Assembly: GCA_017458585.1 (NCBI GenBank)
Contig: JAFTAJ010000014.1
Span: 1-64,000 of the forward strand
Length of the DNA: 64,000 nt
DNA from: Bacteroidaceae bacterium
GTDB lineage: Bacteria; Bacteroidota; Bacteroidia; Bacteroidales; Bacteroidaceae
Reading direction: 5' to 3'
Shown: one piece after another, positions 1 through 8,306 of the stretch
Layout of the letters: every line of letters starts with the position of its first letter
How positions within the stretch are numbered: position 1 is the first letter of the stretch
The notes under the pieces: generated by a model
The model's database searches: none
Told to the model about the DNA's origin: nothing
The model's input: the letters and a program-made list of their open reading frames with translations, nothing else
Translations under genes and position numbers: made by a program

Positions 1-150
1 AACGAAAACAAAAACCTGAAAAACTCCAATGAGCCACGTATTGCATACGTTTCTTGCCGCAGCCTCTGCGTCTGGCTGCAAGCAAGCTCGCGCCACACGC
101 AGCGACTATGCCAAGGAGCTAACGCTCACGGCTCATTGGCAGAAAAAAGT
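1..150. repeat. Palindromic cassette, copy A1
   Basis: A structured non-coding element. The left flank reads ACAAAAACCTGAAAAAC, followed by a perfect terminal inverted repeat CCAATGAGCC (26-35) / GGCTCATTGG (130-139), then an A-rich right flank. Inside, CTGCGT (66-71) can pair with ACGCAG (97-102), and GCAGCC with GGCTGC. A diverged copy (A2) lies at 42745-42914, and there both the outer stem and the CTGCGT stem carry paired changes that keep the pairing. The small frame that reads through it (29-244) is not credible as a gene. Confidence 0.75.
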
Positions 151-160
151 ATGTAATTTT

Positions 161-192
161 CTTGTGCATATAATATATATTTTATATCTTTG
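161..192 (+). promoter_or_regulatory. Bacteroidetes-type promoter for the antitoxin gene
   Basis: CTTG at 161-164 (-33 element), a 20-base spacer, and TATCTTTG at 185-192 matching the TAnnTTTG -7 consensus. A start site near 199 would give a 20-base leader to the gene at 219. Confidence 0.6.
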
Positions 193-218
193 CACCCAAA
201 TTATATATACTATATACT

Positions 219-515
219 ATGCATACAGCAGCAATAAAGCGTAAGAATATCGATCTGCCTGTAGATACCCTGCAGAAGTTGTCGTTGATGGCAGTGGCAA
301 GCGGCAAGAGTTTGAAGGCATATATCGAGACTGTACTCATCGCAAAAGCATCGAGTATATCCGTCACCGTCAGTAGCAATCCGTCTCCCTCTAATGATGA
401 GTGGTTTGACAATGCCGACAACATGGAAAGTGTAGAGCGCGGCATTGCTCAGATGGAAGCCGGAAAGGGTAAGGCTTACTCTATGGATGAGATAAAAACA
501 ATCCTTGGTGTATGA
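219..515 (+). CDS. Antitoxin-like protein of a RelE-type toxin-antitoxin pair
   Basis: 98 residues. The N-terminal half (about residues 8-45) resembles a ribbon-helix-helix DNA-binding fold, with a short beta-like stretch (KNIDLPVDTLQKLSLMA) followed by a helix. The acidic middle (SPSNDEWFDNADNMES) and the C-terminal KAYSMDEIKTILGV tail are typical of antitoxins that wrap a RelE/YoeB-family mRNA interferase. The next frame overlaps its stop codon (ATGA) and starts like a RelE toxin but is broken, so this antitoxin is probably an orphan. It has its own promoter just upstream. The assignment rests on length, layout and neighbour rather than a diagnostic motif. Confidence 0.6.
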   Translation: MHTAAIKRKNIDLPVDTLQKLSLMAVASGKSLKAYIETVLIAKASSISVTVSSNPSPSNDEWFDNADNMESVERGIAQMEAGKGKAYSMDEIKTILGV

Positions 516-583
516 AATACCAATTGATATTGACGCCAGAGGCGGAAGAACATCTTCGAGTGATAATTATTTCCACAGAGTAA
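512..583 (+). pseudogene. Truncated RelE/YoeB-type toxin
   Basis: The frame starts at 512, overlapping the antitoxin stop by ATGA, as in many translationally coupled toxin-antitoxin pairs. It reads MKYQLILTPEAEEHL, a typical opening of RelE/Txe-superfamily toxins, then runs into VIIISTE and a stop at 581-583 after only 23 codons. Functional family members are about 85-110 residues. No continuation is visible downstream, so the catalytic part appears deleted rather than frameshifted. Too short to be a working interferase. Confidence 0.6.
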
Positions 584-700
584 CCTATCTTCTCTTTTAG
601 TGAAGCATATTTTTAGGATTGCGCGGACAGGCTTTTTTTGGACACGAATCACACGGATATCACGAATGATAAACGTTAACCAATAACCAATAACCGTTAA
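584..700. other. Gene-free stretch with short dispersed repeat
   Basis: No gene seen. It holds the motif ACACGAATCACACGGATATC (642-661), which recurs in altered form at 42534-42560 (ACACGGATTACACGAATC, then ACACGGATAT), and a run of CCAATAACCAATAACCGTTAA-like short repeats directly before cassette D. Confidence 0.5.
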
Positions 701-865
701 ATGATAACAAAAACCTTAAAAACTCTTTTTGAAAGAATGGCACTATGTGCCCTTCTCTGCCATCGTCACGGGTATGGCCGTAAGTTCACTTCCGCCATCT
801 CTCTGACGATAGCAGCCCCATCCTGCGGATGCCGATGCTTTCAAAAAGCAAAAACAGAAAAAATA
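701..865. repeat. Palindromic cassette, copy D
   Basis: Left flank AACAAAAACCTTAAAAAC, perfect terminal inverted repeat CTTTTTGAAAG (725-735) / CTTTCAAAAAG (838-848), right flank CAAAAACAGAAAAA. Internal pairing: GCAC/GTGC (740-743/747-750) and CTGCCATCGTCA (757-768) with TGACGATAGCAG (804-815), the latter enclosing ATGGC/GCCAT. Same flank-stem-flank plan as cassettes A, B and C but unrelated interior sequence. Confidence 0.75.
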
Positions 866-930
866 CCCCCGTTCTCGTAGAAAAGACCTCCGTTCTCGTA
901 GAAAATATCCCCGTGCTCGTGAACGCGAGA
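866..930. repeat. 21-base-period degenerate array
   Basis: Three units with a 21-base period built around CGTTCTCGTAGAAAA. On the plus strand they read in one frame as heptapeptides VLVEKTS, VLVENIP, VLVNARL, but no gene start or conserved context is visible. A related array in the opposite orientation lies at 42070-42195 (core CTGTTCTAGTTGAAAA on its minus strand). Confidence 0.65.
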
Positions 931-944
931 TTGGGGCTTGTCTG

Positions 945-1050
945 TCGGAGTTCTGACTTCTGCGGCGGGACTTCTGACTTCTGCGCAACGAGCTCGGAGT
1001 TATGCGGTGGAAGCTCTGACTTCTGTGTCAGGAGCACGGCTTTATGTGTT
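945..1050. repeat. Second 21-base-period degenerate array
   Basis: About five 21-base units with a TCTGACTTCTGCG core, which would translate in one frame as SSDFCGG, TSDFCAT, SSELCGG, SSDFCVR and STALCVV. It follows directly on the array at 866-930 and ends about 120 bases before the addA start. There is no evidence that it is translated. Confidence 0.6.
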
Positions 1051-1173
1051 GTTTTGTTCATCATTTTTTTCCGTATTGCATAGAAATCATTCTTTTTTCT
1101 TCAATAGGTGCCGTTATCTGAGAATTTTTTTGTAATTTTACCAAAGAAATAGACTCTGCACATTATATGTTAT

Positions 1174-4100
1174 ATGGAAGAGAAGGATAAGAGATTGATT
1201 GTGTATAGTGCGTCGGCAGGTACGGGCAAGACCTACACGCTGGCGGCGCGATATATAGCGCTGCTGATGGACAGCGCCGATGACAGGGCGTATCGCCACA
1301 TACTGGCGGTGACATTCACCAACAAGGCTACGGCAGAGATGAAGCAGAGAATCCTCTCGTGGCTGTATAGGAGTTCTAAAGTTAGGAGTGAGGAGTTAGG
1401 AGTTAGGAGTGAGGAGTTAGGAGTGAGGAGTGAGGAGTTAGGAGTTAGGAGTGAGGAGTTGGGAGTTAGGAGTGAGGAGTTGGGAGTTAGGAGTGAGGAG
1501 TTAGGAGTTAGGAGTGAGGTGAATGACTTCCTCGACACGGTGCGGAGCTTCATGCGCAACAAGCCCGACAACGCCACGATGGCTGCGAAGGCGGAGAGGG
1601 TGTACCACAATATACTGGCTGACTACGACGATATGCGCGTGTCAACAATCGATGCGTTTCTGCAGCAGCTGATTACGGGTATGGCGCAGATGCTGGGCAT
1701 CGGTGCCGACTTTGGCGTGGAACTGGACAGCAGCCATGTGGTGTCCACGGCCGTGGACGAGGTGATGACCGGCGGCTCGAAGGAGTCTGTCGGGGTGCTG
1801 GCCAGCTATCTGGATGAGCGCATGGACGATGAGAAGGGATGGGATGTGCGCAGAGACCTGATAGCTATGACGAAGGAACTGCTCAGGGAGACGGTGCTGA
1901 AAGACCAGAACGAGATAGAGCTAGACCCCGTCAAGCTCAGCAAATACAAGCAGGCTATCAACTGGAGGCTGAACCACCATGTGCACGAGATGCGTAAGCT
2001 GTACGAAAGGGTGAAGGACTGCAAAGTCCATGACGAGATAGACGGCGGCAGGAACTTCTATTCATTCATTGACAGGATAGGCAAATCGCTTAACGGCAAG
2101 GCCAAGAACGATGATGCTTTCCGTGGGCTTGGCGAAAGGGATAATGAGAAATTGCCTACGGCCGATTTCTATGCCAGGGTGTCGCAGCGCCCTGAGATAC
2201 AGGAAATCCTGCTGAGGATGCAGGAGCTGACGACGGCCTGTCGCAAGGCTTATCTGTCGAGCATGATCACGAGCCGCTACCTCAACGACCTCGCGATGAT
2301 GAACTTCGTGAATGAGAACGTGAAACGCAACCTGGAGGAGGCCAACACGATATTGCTGGCGCGAACGGCGTATGTGCTGCGGTCGGCACTCAAGCCTGGC
2401 GACGCAGACTTCATCCTGGAGAAGGCTGGCATACGCTACCGCCATATCATGATTGATGAGTTTCAGGACACCTCTACGCTCCAGTGGGATGTGTTTCGCC
2501 AGCTGATTGACGAGATGCTTGCCAGCGGTGGTACCACCCTCATCGTGGGCGACGTGAAGCAGAGCATCTATCGCTGGCGCAACGGTGACTACAGGATTAT
2601 GCTAAGATTGGGAGTTAGGAGTGAGGAGTTAGGAGTTAGGAGTGAGGAGTTGGGAGTTAGGAGTGAGGAGTTGGGAGTTAGGAGTGAGGAGTTGGGAGTT
2701 AGGAGTGAGGAGTTGGGAGTTAGGAGTGAGGAGTTGGGAGTTAGGAGTGAGGAGTTGGGAGTTAGGAGTGAGGAGTTAGGAGTTAGGAGTGAGGAGTTGG
2801 GAGGTGACTTACAGTCTTATATAGCGAATATTGCTCTGACGAAGAACTTCCGCAGTCAGGCGAGGGTGGTGGAGTTTAACCATAACTTGTTTGAGCACCT
2901 ATGCCGCAAGGGCGGATATGCGGAGAAGTTTGCCGATATCTACCGCGAGACAAAGACCGACGAGCAGGGCAACCCGCTGCCGTTTAACCTCCGTGACTTC
3001 TGCAACAAGGCCGACAAGGAGGCCGGCTATGTGCAGGTGAAGACATACAGCTATAAGCACAGCGCCAGCGAGGAGGAGTTGAAACACAGCGTGGTGAAAG
3101 GGTACATGATGGATGATATGTTTGCCGACATCAGGACGCTGATAGGGGAGGGGGCTGCGATGAATGACATCCTTATCCTTGTCCGTAGGAATAGTGAGGC
3201 CAAGGATCTGGTCAATAGGTATGCCAATAGCGAGGAGCCCCATGATCTGAGACTGTGCTCCAACGACAGTTTCTTACTCGAAAGCAGTCGCTCGGTGCAG
3301 GTGGTGGTCAATGCGCTTAAGTATGTAGCCTCTGATGAAGCGATGGCGCGTATGTACTTGAAGATGTGCGACGTACCCCTCGAAGGCTTGAATAAGTCTT
3401 TAATGCGCCTCCCGCTCAACGAATTGGTGGAGAAGGTGATTAAGATGACCTTGTTTGACAGCGAGGACAGGCTGCGTTTCAACGACGCGCCATTCCTCAA
3501 CAGCTTCATCGACGAGGTGGGCAACTATGTGAACAGCTATGGCTCCAACGTGAACGATTTCTTAGTGTATTGGAACGACGAGCTGCACAAAAAAGCTATA
3601 CCTGCCTCTGGCAGCGAGGGAGTGCGCATAATGACCATCCATAGTGCAAAGGGACTGGAAAGCAAATATGTGTTTATCCCCTTCTGCGACTGGGAGCTGG
3701 TAAGGAAGAACGGTGCTGACTCCAAGCTTTGGCACGAGCCGGTGTGCAAGTCTGATGCTGTGGACACGCCCAAGCTTATTCCTGCCCAGGTGATTGCGGG
3801 CATCGTCGAGACAGACTATAAGGATGCTTACGAGGCAGAGTGCGATGCCCAGCGGGTGGATAACCTCAATATGCTATATGTGGCTCTCACCCGTGCGGCT
3901 GACCAGTTGTATGTATATATTGACAAGGAGCAGTCGGCAGACGCTGCCAATCCCAAGACGGTGGGAGATCTGGTCAGTGACTTCGTGGGTGATGACTGCT
4001 ACTCTGTAGGCAGCAAGGATATCATTGCTGATGATAAGGATGTTGATGATACTCCGTTTGAGCACCACTTTAATAACGAGGAGGCAGTCAGCTGCTCCTT

Positions 4101-4689
4101 CTGTAGCAGCGAGGAGGCCATCCGTTTCCGTCAGTCGCAGGAGTCGCTGTCGTACATGCAGCGTGGTCCGGAGGATGCCGACAAGATTAGCACGCGCATC
4201 AATGCCGGCAATCTGCGCCACGATATCTTTGCACATATCAACACCATGGCTGACACCGACAGGGTGATTCACGATTTCTACACCAAGGGCATCATCGAGT
4301 CGCAGGCCGAGGCTGCAGCTATTGGCGAGGAGATGGAGCGTGCCTGGCGCAATCCGCAGATGGCCGACTGGTTTGGTGGTGGGTGGCGCGTGATGCGCGA
4401 GGTGTCGGTGCTGCGCCCCAAGGATGAGTACGATGCCGAGGTGACGGCGTGGAAAGCTCTGCCGGAGGAGCAGCGTGGGCCTATGCCAAAGCGCGAGCTG
4501 CGCCCCGACCGTGTGATGGTGCGCGATGGCGAGGCGGTGGTGCTCGACTTCAAGTTTGGCAAGCACAACCACGCCAAGTACTCGGAGCAGGTGAAGAGCT
4601 ATATGTCGCTGCTGCGGCAGATGGGCTATGGCCATGTGACGGGCTACTTGTGGTATGGCAAGGACGGGGAGGTGGTTGGAGTAGAATAA
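1174..4689 (+). CDS. addA: AddA/RecB-like UvrD-family helicase-nuclease, with two in-frame heptapeptide arrays
   Basis: 1171 residues. A superfamily 1 helicase fused to a RecB-type nuclease, acting with the AddB-like product downstream to resect double-strand DNA ends for recombination. Visible motifs: Walker A ASAGTGKT (13-20), motif Ia AVTFTNKATAEMK (45-57), IDEFQDT (427-433), GDVKQSIYRWRNGD (from 459), motif VI MLYVALTRAADQLY (about 900-913), and near the C-terminus VVLDFKFG with a following QVKSY, the PD-(D/E)XK nuclease core. Two arrays interrupt the helicase: residues 70-116 (six VRSEELG plus a partial unit), just after motif Ia, and residues 481-543 (nine VRSEELG), after motif III. Both keep the frame. 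It starts at ATG 1174. A promoter is not clear: TAATTTTA (1133-1140) is only a near match to the -7 consensus. Confidence 0.9.
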   Translation: MEEKDKRLIVYSASAGTGKTYTLAARYIALLMDSADDRAYRHILAVTFTNKATAEMKQRILSWLYRSSKVRSEELGVRSEELGVRSEELGVRSEELGVRSEELGVRSEELGVRSEVNDFLDTVRSFMRNKPDNATMAAKAERVYHNILADYDDMRVSTIDAFLQQLITGMAQMLGIGADFGVELDSSHVVSTAVDEVMTGGSKESVGVLASYLDERMDDEKGWDVRRDLIAMTKELLRETVLKDQNEIELDPVKLSKYKQAINWRLNHHVHEMRKLYERVKDCKVHDEIDGGRNFYSFIDRIGKSLNGKAKNDDAFRGLGERDNEKLPTADFYARVSQRPEIQEILLRMQELTTACRKAYLSSMITSRYLNDLAMMNFVNENVKRNLEEANTILLARTAYVLRSALKPGDADFILEKAGIRYRHIMIDEFQDTSTLQWDVFRQLIDEMLASGGTTLIVGDVKQSIYRWRNGDYRIMLRLGVRSEELGVRSEELGVRSEELGVRSEELGVRSEELGVRSEELGVRSEELGVRSEELGVRSEELGGDLQSYIANIALTKNFRSQARVVEFNHNLFEHLCRKGGYAEKFADIYRETKTDEQGNPLPFNLRDFCNKADKEAGYVQVKTYSYKHSASEEELKHSVVKGYMMDDMFADIRTLIGEGAAMNDILILVRRNSEAKDLVNRYANSEEPHDLRLCSNDSFLLESSRSVQVVVNALKYVASDEAMARMYLKMCDVPLEGLNKSLMRLPLNELVEKVIKMTLFDSEDRLRFNDAPFLNSFIDEVGNYVNSYGSNVNDFLVYWNDELHKKAIPASGSEGVRIMTIHSAKGLESKYVFIPFCDWELVRKNGADSKLWHEPVCKSDAVDTPKLIPAQVIAGIVETDYKDAYEAECDAQRVDNLNMLYVALTRAADQLYVYIDKEQSADAANPKTVGDLVSDFVGDDCYSVGSKDIIADDKDVDDTPFEHHFNNEEAVSCSFCSSEEAIRFRQSQESLSYMQRGPEDADKISTRINAGNLRHDIFAHINTMADTDRVIHDFYTKGIIESQAEAAAIGEEMERAWRNPQMADWFGGGWRVMREVSVLRPKDEYDAEVTAWKALPEEQRGPMPKRELRPDRVMVRDGEAVVLDFKFGKHNHAKYSEQVKSYMSLLRQMGYGHVTGYLWYGKDGEVVGVE
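1381..1521 (+). repeat. Tandem 21-base array inside addA, first locus
   Basis: Six 21-base units plus a partial, each made of three related heptamers (GTTAGGA, GTGAGGA, GTTAGGA or GTTGGGA). They encode VRSEELG repeats between helicase motif Ia and the following region. The same heptamer occurs between genes at 54351-54369 and 57000-57044. Confidence 0.95.
2614..2802 (+). repeat. Tandem 21-base array inside addA, second locus
   Basis: Exactly nine 21-base units encoding nine VRSEELG heptapeptides, placed between helicase motif III (GDVKQSIYRWRNGD) and the NFRS segment. Units are nearly identical, differing mainly at one TTAGGA/TTGGGA position, which suggests recent expansion or homogenisation. 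Confidence 0.95.
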
Positions 4690-4757
4690 TAGAAGTTAAA
4701 GAAGTTAACGCCCGCAAGCGGACTAGAAGTTAACGCTTGCTGCGCAAGCTCGAAGTT
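4690..4757. repeat. Array of small palindromes separated by GAAGTTAA
   Basis: Immediately after the addA stop. Small palindromes (CCGCAAGCGG; CGCTTGCTGCGCAAGC) alternate with GAAGTTAA spacers. Read on the minus strand it has the same plan as the array at 5222-5333: TTAACTTC, then a short hairpin, repeated. Confidence 0.65.
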
Positions 4758-4794
4758 AAAGACGACACCGTTAAACATTGAACATTGAAATTTA

Positions 4795-4870
4795 ACTGTT
4801 AAGTAATAACAAAAATAAGGAAAAATCTCCGCTGCGCGGAGAAAAAAAATAAGAAAAAAGTTTAAGAAGT
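4795..4870. repeat. Short hairpin repeat shared with 42445-42510
   Basis: AAAAATAAGGAAAAATCTCC followed by a perfect CTCCGC-TGC-GCGGAG hairpin (4827-4841) and an A-rich tail. A near copy with loop TGT occurs at 42469-42483, and in both places it precedes a B-type palindromic cassette, so the two stretches form a duplicated composite. Confidence 0.65.
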
Positions 4871-4890
4871 TTAAGAGTTCAAGTATATTA

Positions 4891-5050
4891 AACAAAAACC
4901 TGAAAAACCCTTTCGCTCTGGTAGAGACTGCGTCTAACGGATGAAGTGCCTGTCTGCTTCTCCTCATGAACAAGTTCACAGGCGAAGCCCCAGCCCCATC
5001 ATCCACCTCTGCGAGGTTGCTACCTGAGCGAAAGCAAAAACACAGAAAAA
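4891..5050. repeat. Palindromic cassette, copy B1
   Basis: Left flank AACAAAAACCTGAAAAAC, terminal inverted repeat CTTTCGCTCTGGTAG (4910-4924) / CTACCTGAGCGAAAG (5020-5034, 14 of 15 paired), right flank CAAAAACACAGAAAAAC. Interior pairing includes GGATG/CATCC and GCCTGT/ACAGGC. Copy B2 at 42561-42716 is closely similar over the whole length. Confidence 0.8.
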
Positions 5051-5150
5051 CATTTAGGAATAAAGTGCCGCAGGCACGACAGATAACAGACGGGGGTGGC
5101 AACCCCCGGTACGGACACAAACAAAACATAGCCCTGAAGGGGTGACAGAA
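5051..5150. repeat. REP-like cluster of three small hairpins
   Basis: Three consecutive hairpins: GTGCC-GCA-GGCAC (5065-5077), GGGGG-TGGCAA-CCCCC (5092-5107) and CCCT-GA-AGGG (5132-5141), linked by short conserved-looking text (ACGACAGATAACAG; GGTGACAG). Small palindromes of this style are widespread intergenic elements in Bacteroidetes. None encodes a protein here. Confidence 0.55.
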
Positions 5151-5221
5151 TCGAAATTAACAAGAAGTTAACGAAGTTAAAGAAAGATAGAAGTAGATAT
5201 AAGTAGATAAAAGACAATACC

Positions 5222-5333
5222 TAGGACTAACGTCGAGCGCGAAGCGCGATAACTCCAAGGAGCCGCAGGCTCCGATAACTTCAGAGCGCGAAGCGCGGTA
5301 ACTTCAGAGCGGAGCGGTAACTCCTAAAAGAAT
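5222..5333. repeat. Array of small palindromes separated by TAACTTC
   Basis: Four units: AGCGCGAAGCGCG, GGAGCCGCAGGCTCC, AGCGCGAAGCGCG and AGCGGAGCGG, each followed by ATAACTCC, ATAACTTC, GTAACTTC or TAACTCC. It ends 14 bases before the addB start. The unit spacing of 20-26 bases and changing palindrome core do not fit a CRISPR array. Confidence 0.65.
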
Positions 5334-5346
5334 ATAAAAATTAGGG

Positions 5347-8118
5347 ATGAAATTTCTGGAATATACAATAAGTGATTTGTACCGCAGGTTTGAGAACCGC
5401 ATGCAGGATGTGACGCTGGTGCTGCCCACCCGCAGGGCGGGCATCTTTGCCAAGGAGTATCTCGGCGTGCTGGCGGGCAATCGTGCGGTGTGTGCGCCTG
5501 AGTGTACGACTATCAGCGACCTGTTTGACAGCCTCTGTCCGCTGAAGACTGCCGACGAGGTGAAGACGGTGTGCCTACTATATAATATATATAAGGTACA
5601 GGTAAAGACCGACCTGACGCTCGACGCTTTCTATGGCTGGGGCCGCCAGCTGATAGCTGACTTCAACAATATCGACAAGTGTGCCGTTGGCATCACGGCG
5701 GAGGGAATACTGCGCAACTCTATGGAGGCGCACCGTTTTGACGAGAGCAATATTGACGCCGAGGTTAAGGAGCGTATCGTAGGCCTGTTTCGTGGCACGG
5801 GTATGCCTGTGGCCGACGAGCAGTCTAAGCGCAAGGAGTACGAAGCCTTGTGGCGACAGTTGCCGGAGATATACCGTCAGCTTAACGAGGCACTGGAGAA
5901 AGAAGGCTGTGCCCTTGAGGGACAGCGATGGAGATGGGTGGTGGACCACATCGACGATATCGCTCCGCAGATAGAGGGCCGCACCTTTGTCTTCGCGGGC
6001 TTCAACCGTCTGCTGGCTGTGGAGCGTGCCCTGATGCTGCGCCTGAAGGAGCGGGACAGCGCGCTCTTCTATTGGGACTACGACGCCGACTTCGACGAGC
6101 GTGAGGGCGAGCATATCAGCGTTTACAAGAATGTGAGGCGCAACATACGCCACGACGACACTAAGCTGGAGAACCTCGGCGGCATGTATGACGACACGCC
6201 GATGGCAGGCCGTGAGCCCATCGATGTGATAGCCGCGCCGTCGGATAGTGCGCAGGCTCGCTATGTCCACGACTGGCTGCTGGCGCACCACAAGAAGGGA
6301 GACCGCACAGCTATCGTCATCTGCAACGAGACACAGCTGGAGCATGTGGTGTTTGCCATCCCGCCGCAGTTTGCGGACGATGTAAATATCACCAAGGGCT
6401 TCCCTCTGCGCAATACCCGTATCTTTGCCGACATAGTGCGGCGGTTGCACGACAAGAAGAATGAGGGCACCGACTTCGCCGAGGTGCTGGAGGGGCTGAT
6501 TGAGTATATAGATAATAGAGAAGAGAGAATAGAGAATAGTGATATTCCTCTGCCGTGGCATGAGTTGCTGCACATGGAGTCGGTGTGGCAGGCACGGCTG
6601 GTAGTGGTGCGCTTCCTACAGCTGGTGAAGGACGGCACTCTGGCTGACATCACCGAGCTGCACACGCTGCGCAATCTGCTGCTGCGCCACCTGAGCACGG
6701 TGAGCATCCCGTTTCACGGTGAGCCCATCACCGATATCCAGGTCATCGGTGTGCTGGAGACACGCGCCTTGGACTTCGACAATATACTATTCCTCAATGT
6801 GGAGGAGGGCGTGGTGCCTCGCGTGGGCAAGGACAACTCGTTCATTCCTTATTATCTGCGCAAGTATTACGGGCTGCCCACCAATGATGAGCAGACCGAC
6901 ATCTACGCCTACAATTTCTTCCGTCTGCTGAGGCGTGCCAGCCATGTCACCATCCTCTATAGCGACGCACAGACGGCCACGGGGCAGAAGGGTATGTCGC
7001 GCTTTGTGATGCAGATGCTCGTAAGCGACGCGTTCGTGATACGGCGCCGTATGCTGAGCGAAGCCAGCTCGCTACCGGTGGAGCTGACCGAGGAGCGGGT
7101 GAGCCAGATGATACATAGACTGTCTTCCCACAGCTGCTACGCAGACCGCCTGAAGGATATGCAGACACAGGGTAGGGAGGCGTCGCTATCGCCGTCGGCC
7201 ATAAAGACATACCTCGCCTGCCCGATGAAGTTCTTTATCCATTACATGCTTGGTGTGCCGGAACCCGAGAAAGCCGACAGCGTGCTGCAGGTCAATGAGC
7301 TCGGTTCGCTTATCCATAACTCGGCGCAGGTGGCATACGAACGCATTACCAACAACTTTACGCACCCACTCACACCTGAGGCCATTAGGGCCTTCAGCTC
7401 CAATCCTGCCAATATAGTGCAGGCTGTGAGTGAGGCCTTCAAGATGCTTAACGACGACTACCGCAAGCGCCACGACCCCAATGCGCCCGACTATTATCTG
7501 CCGGAGAAGCATCGCGTGGAGGCCAGCGTGGCGGAGAAGCATCTGGCCAAGATATTGGCGAAGGACGAGAAGACCACTGGCCTGCAGATGATTGACTGTG
7601 AGAGGGATGCATATTATGTGGCAGATGTATGTGGACTAAAACTTAAGATAGGCGGGCGTATCGACCGTATCGATAGTATCGGTGATGGCAGCTATCGTAT
7701 CGCAGACTACAAGACCGGCAAGTATAATGACAAGTACATGAAGGCCAACTCGCTGGATGCCCTGTTTGAGGTGGGGCAGAGCGATACGGGCAATTTCCTG
7801 CAGACGCTTATCTATTGTCTTGCCGCCAGTAGCGATAAGGAGGTAAGCAAACTGCTTCCGCAGGGTGCAAAGTATTACCCTGTGCTCTTCTATACACAGA
7901 AGAATCTGGATGAGTTCAATCCACAGCTAAGTCTCGGCAAGGCGCCGCTGACTGACTTTGACGCCATAAAGGAGGAGTTTGAGAAGAAGCTGCTTGCCTT
8001 GGTGGAGGATATGCTGACGACGGAGTATTTCCCGATGGTTAAGGCGGGGGGCAACTCGTCCTGCGAATCATGTAAGTACAAACTGCTGTGCGGACGAAAA
8101 GCGCAGAGAGAGAAATAA
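5347..8118 (+). CDS. addB: AddB-like nuclease with iron-sulphur cluster cysteines
   Basis: 923 residues. Partner of the AddA-like helicase in double-strand-end resection. The N-terminal part has an inactivated helicase fold with no Walker A (the opening TLVLPTRRAGIFAKEYL sits where it would be). The C-terminal PD-(D/E)XK nuclease shows D787 and K789 in ADYKTG. Four cysteines bracket it (C625 in CPMKFF, then C906, C909 and C915 in CESCKYKLLC), the arrangement that binds a 4Fe-4S cluster in AddB. Near residues 388-398 a stretch REERIENSD is encoded by an AGAGAATAGAGAATAG-type repeat, apparently a small in-frame insertion. It is normally close-coupled to addA but here follows 657 bases of repeats. 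Confidence 0.88.
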   Translation: MKFLEYTISDLYRRFENRMQDVTLVLPTRRAGIFAKEYLGVLAGNRAVCAPECTTISDLFDSLCPLKTADEVKTVCLLYNIYKVQVKTDLTLDAFYGWGRQLIADFNNIDKCAVGITAEGILRNSMEAHRFDESNIDAEVKERIVGLFRGTGMPVADEQSKRKEYEALWRQLPEIYRQLNEALEKEGCALEGQRWRWVVDHIDDIAPQIEGRTFVFAGFNRLLAVERALMLRLKERDSALFYWDYDADFDEREGEHISVYKNVRRNIRHDDTKLENLGGMYDDTPMAGREPIDVIAAPSDSAQARYVHDWLLAHHKKGDRTAIVICNETQLEHVVFAIPPQFADDVNITKGFPLRNTRIFADIVRRLHDKKNEGTDFAEVLEGLIEYIDNREERIENSDIPLPWHELLHMESVWQARLVVVRFLQLVKDGTLADITELHTLRNLLLRHLSTVSIPFHGEPITDIQVIGVLETRALDFDNILFLNVEEGVVPRVGKDNSFIPYYLRKYYGLPTNDEQTDIYAYNFFRLLRRASHVTILYSDAQTATGQKGMSRFVMQMLVSDAFVIRRRMLSEASSLPVELTEERVSQMIHRLSSHSCYADRLKDMQTQGREASLSPSAIKTYLACPMKFFIHYMLGVPEPEKADSVLQVNELGSLIHNSAQVAYERITNNFTHPLTPEAIRAFSSNPANIVQAVSEAFKMLNDDYRKRHDPNAPDYYLPEKHRVEASVAEKHLAKILAKDEKTTGLQMIDCERDAYYVADVCGLKLKIGGRIDRIDSIGDGSYRIADYKTGKYNDKYMKANSLDALFEVGQSDTGNFLQTLIYCLAASSDKEVSKLLPQGAKYYPVLFYTQKNLDEFNPQLSLGKAPLTDFDAIKEEFEKKLLALVEDMLTTEYFPMVKAGGNSSCESCKYKLLCGRKAQREK

Positions 8119-8153
8119 AGAATGGAGAACGGTTGAATGTTGAGGATTATAAT

Positions 8154-8306
8154 ACAAAAACCGTTAAAAACCCCTTGTCGAGAAAGAGACTCTAGTCAGA
8201 GTATTAACGCCATCAGTTGTAATTCTGCTTGTCTGCTAGCATCCAGACAGCCTTACAACTGATAGTGTTATCCCTTGAAGGGACTCTTTCTCTCCAAGGC
8301 AAAAAC
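8154..8306. repeat. Palindromic cassette, copy C
   Basis: Left flank ACAAAAACCGTTAAAAACC, terminal stem CCTTG-tc-GAGAAAGAG (8173-8188) / CTCTTTCTC-tc-CAAGG (8284-8299), right flank GCAAAAACCC. Inside is a perfect 11-bp stem ATCAGTTGTAA (8212-8222) / TTACAACTGAT (8253-8263) capped by GTCTG/CAGAC, plus a CCCTT-GA-AGGG hairpin. Same flanks as cassettes A, B and D, different interior. It fills most of the gap between addB and the tRNA terminator. Confidence 0.75.

Noticed and set aside
29-244. A small frame at the start of the window
   Set aside because: It lies within palindromic cassette A1 and the antitoxin promoter.
829-1083. A small frame with heptapeptide repeats (VLVEKTS, SSDFCGG)
   Set aside because: It arises from the 21-base arrays at 866-1050; no ribosome-binding site or plausible protein context. 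Kept only as a repeat.
1381-2802. CRISPR-like arrays
   Set aside because: Units are directly adjacent with no spacers and lie in a coding frame.
5222-5333. CRISPR array between addA and addB
   Set aside because: The constant part is only 7-8 bases and the variable part is always a palindrome; no cas genes are present.
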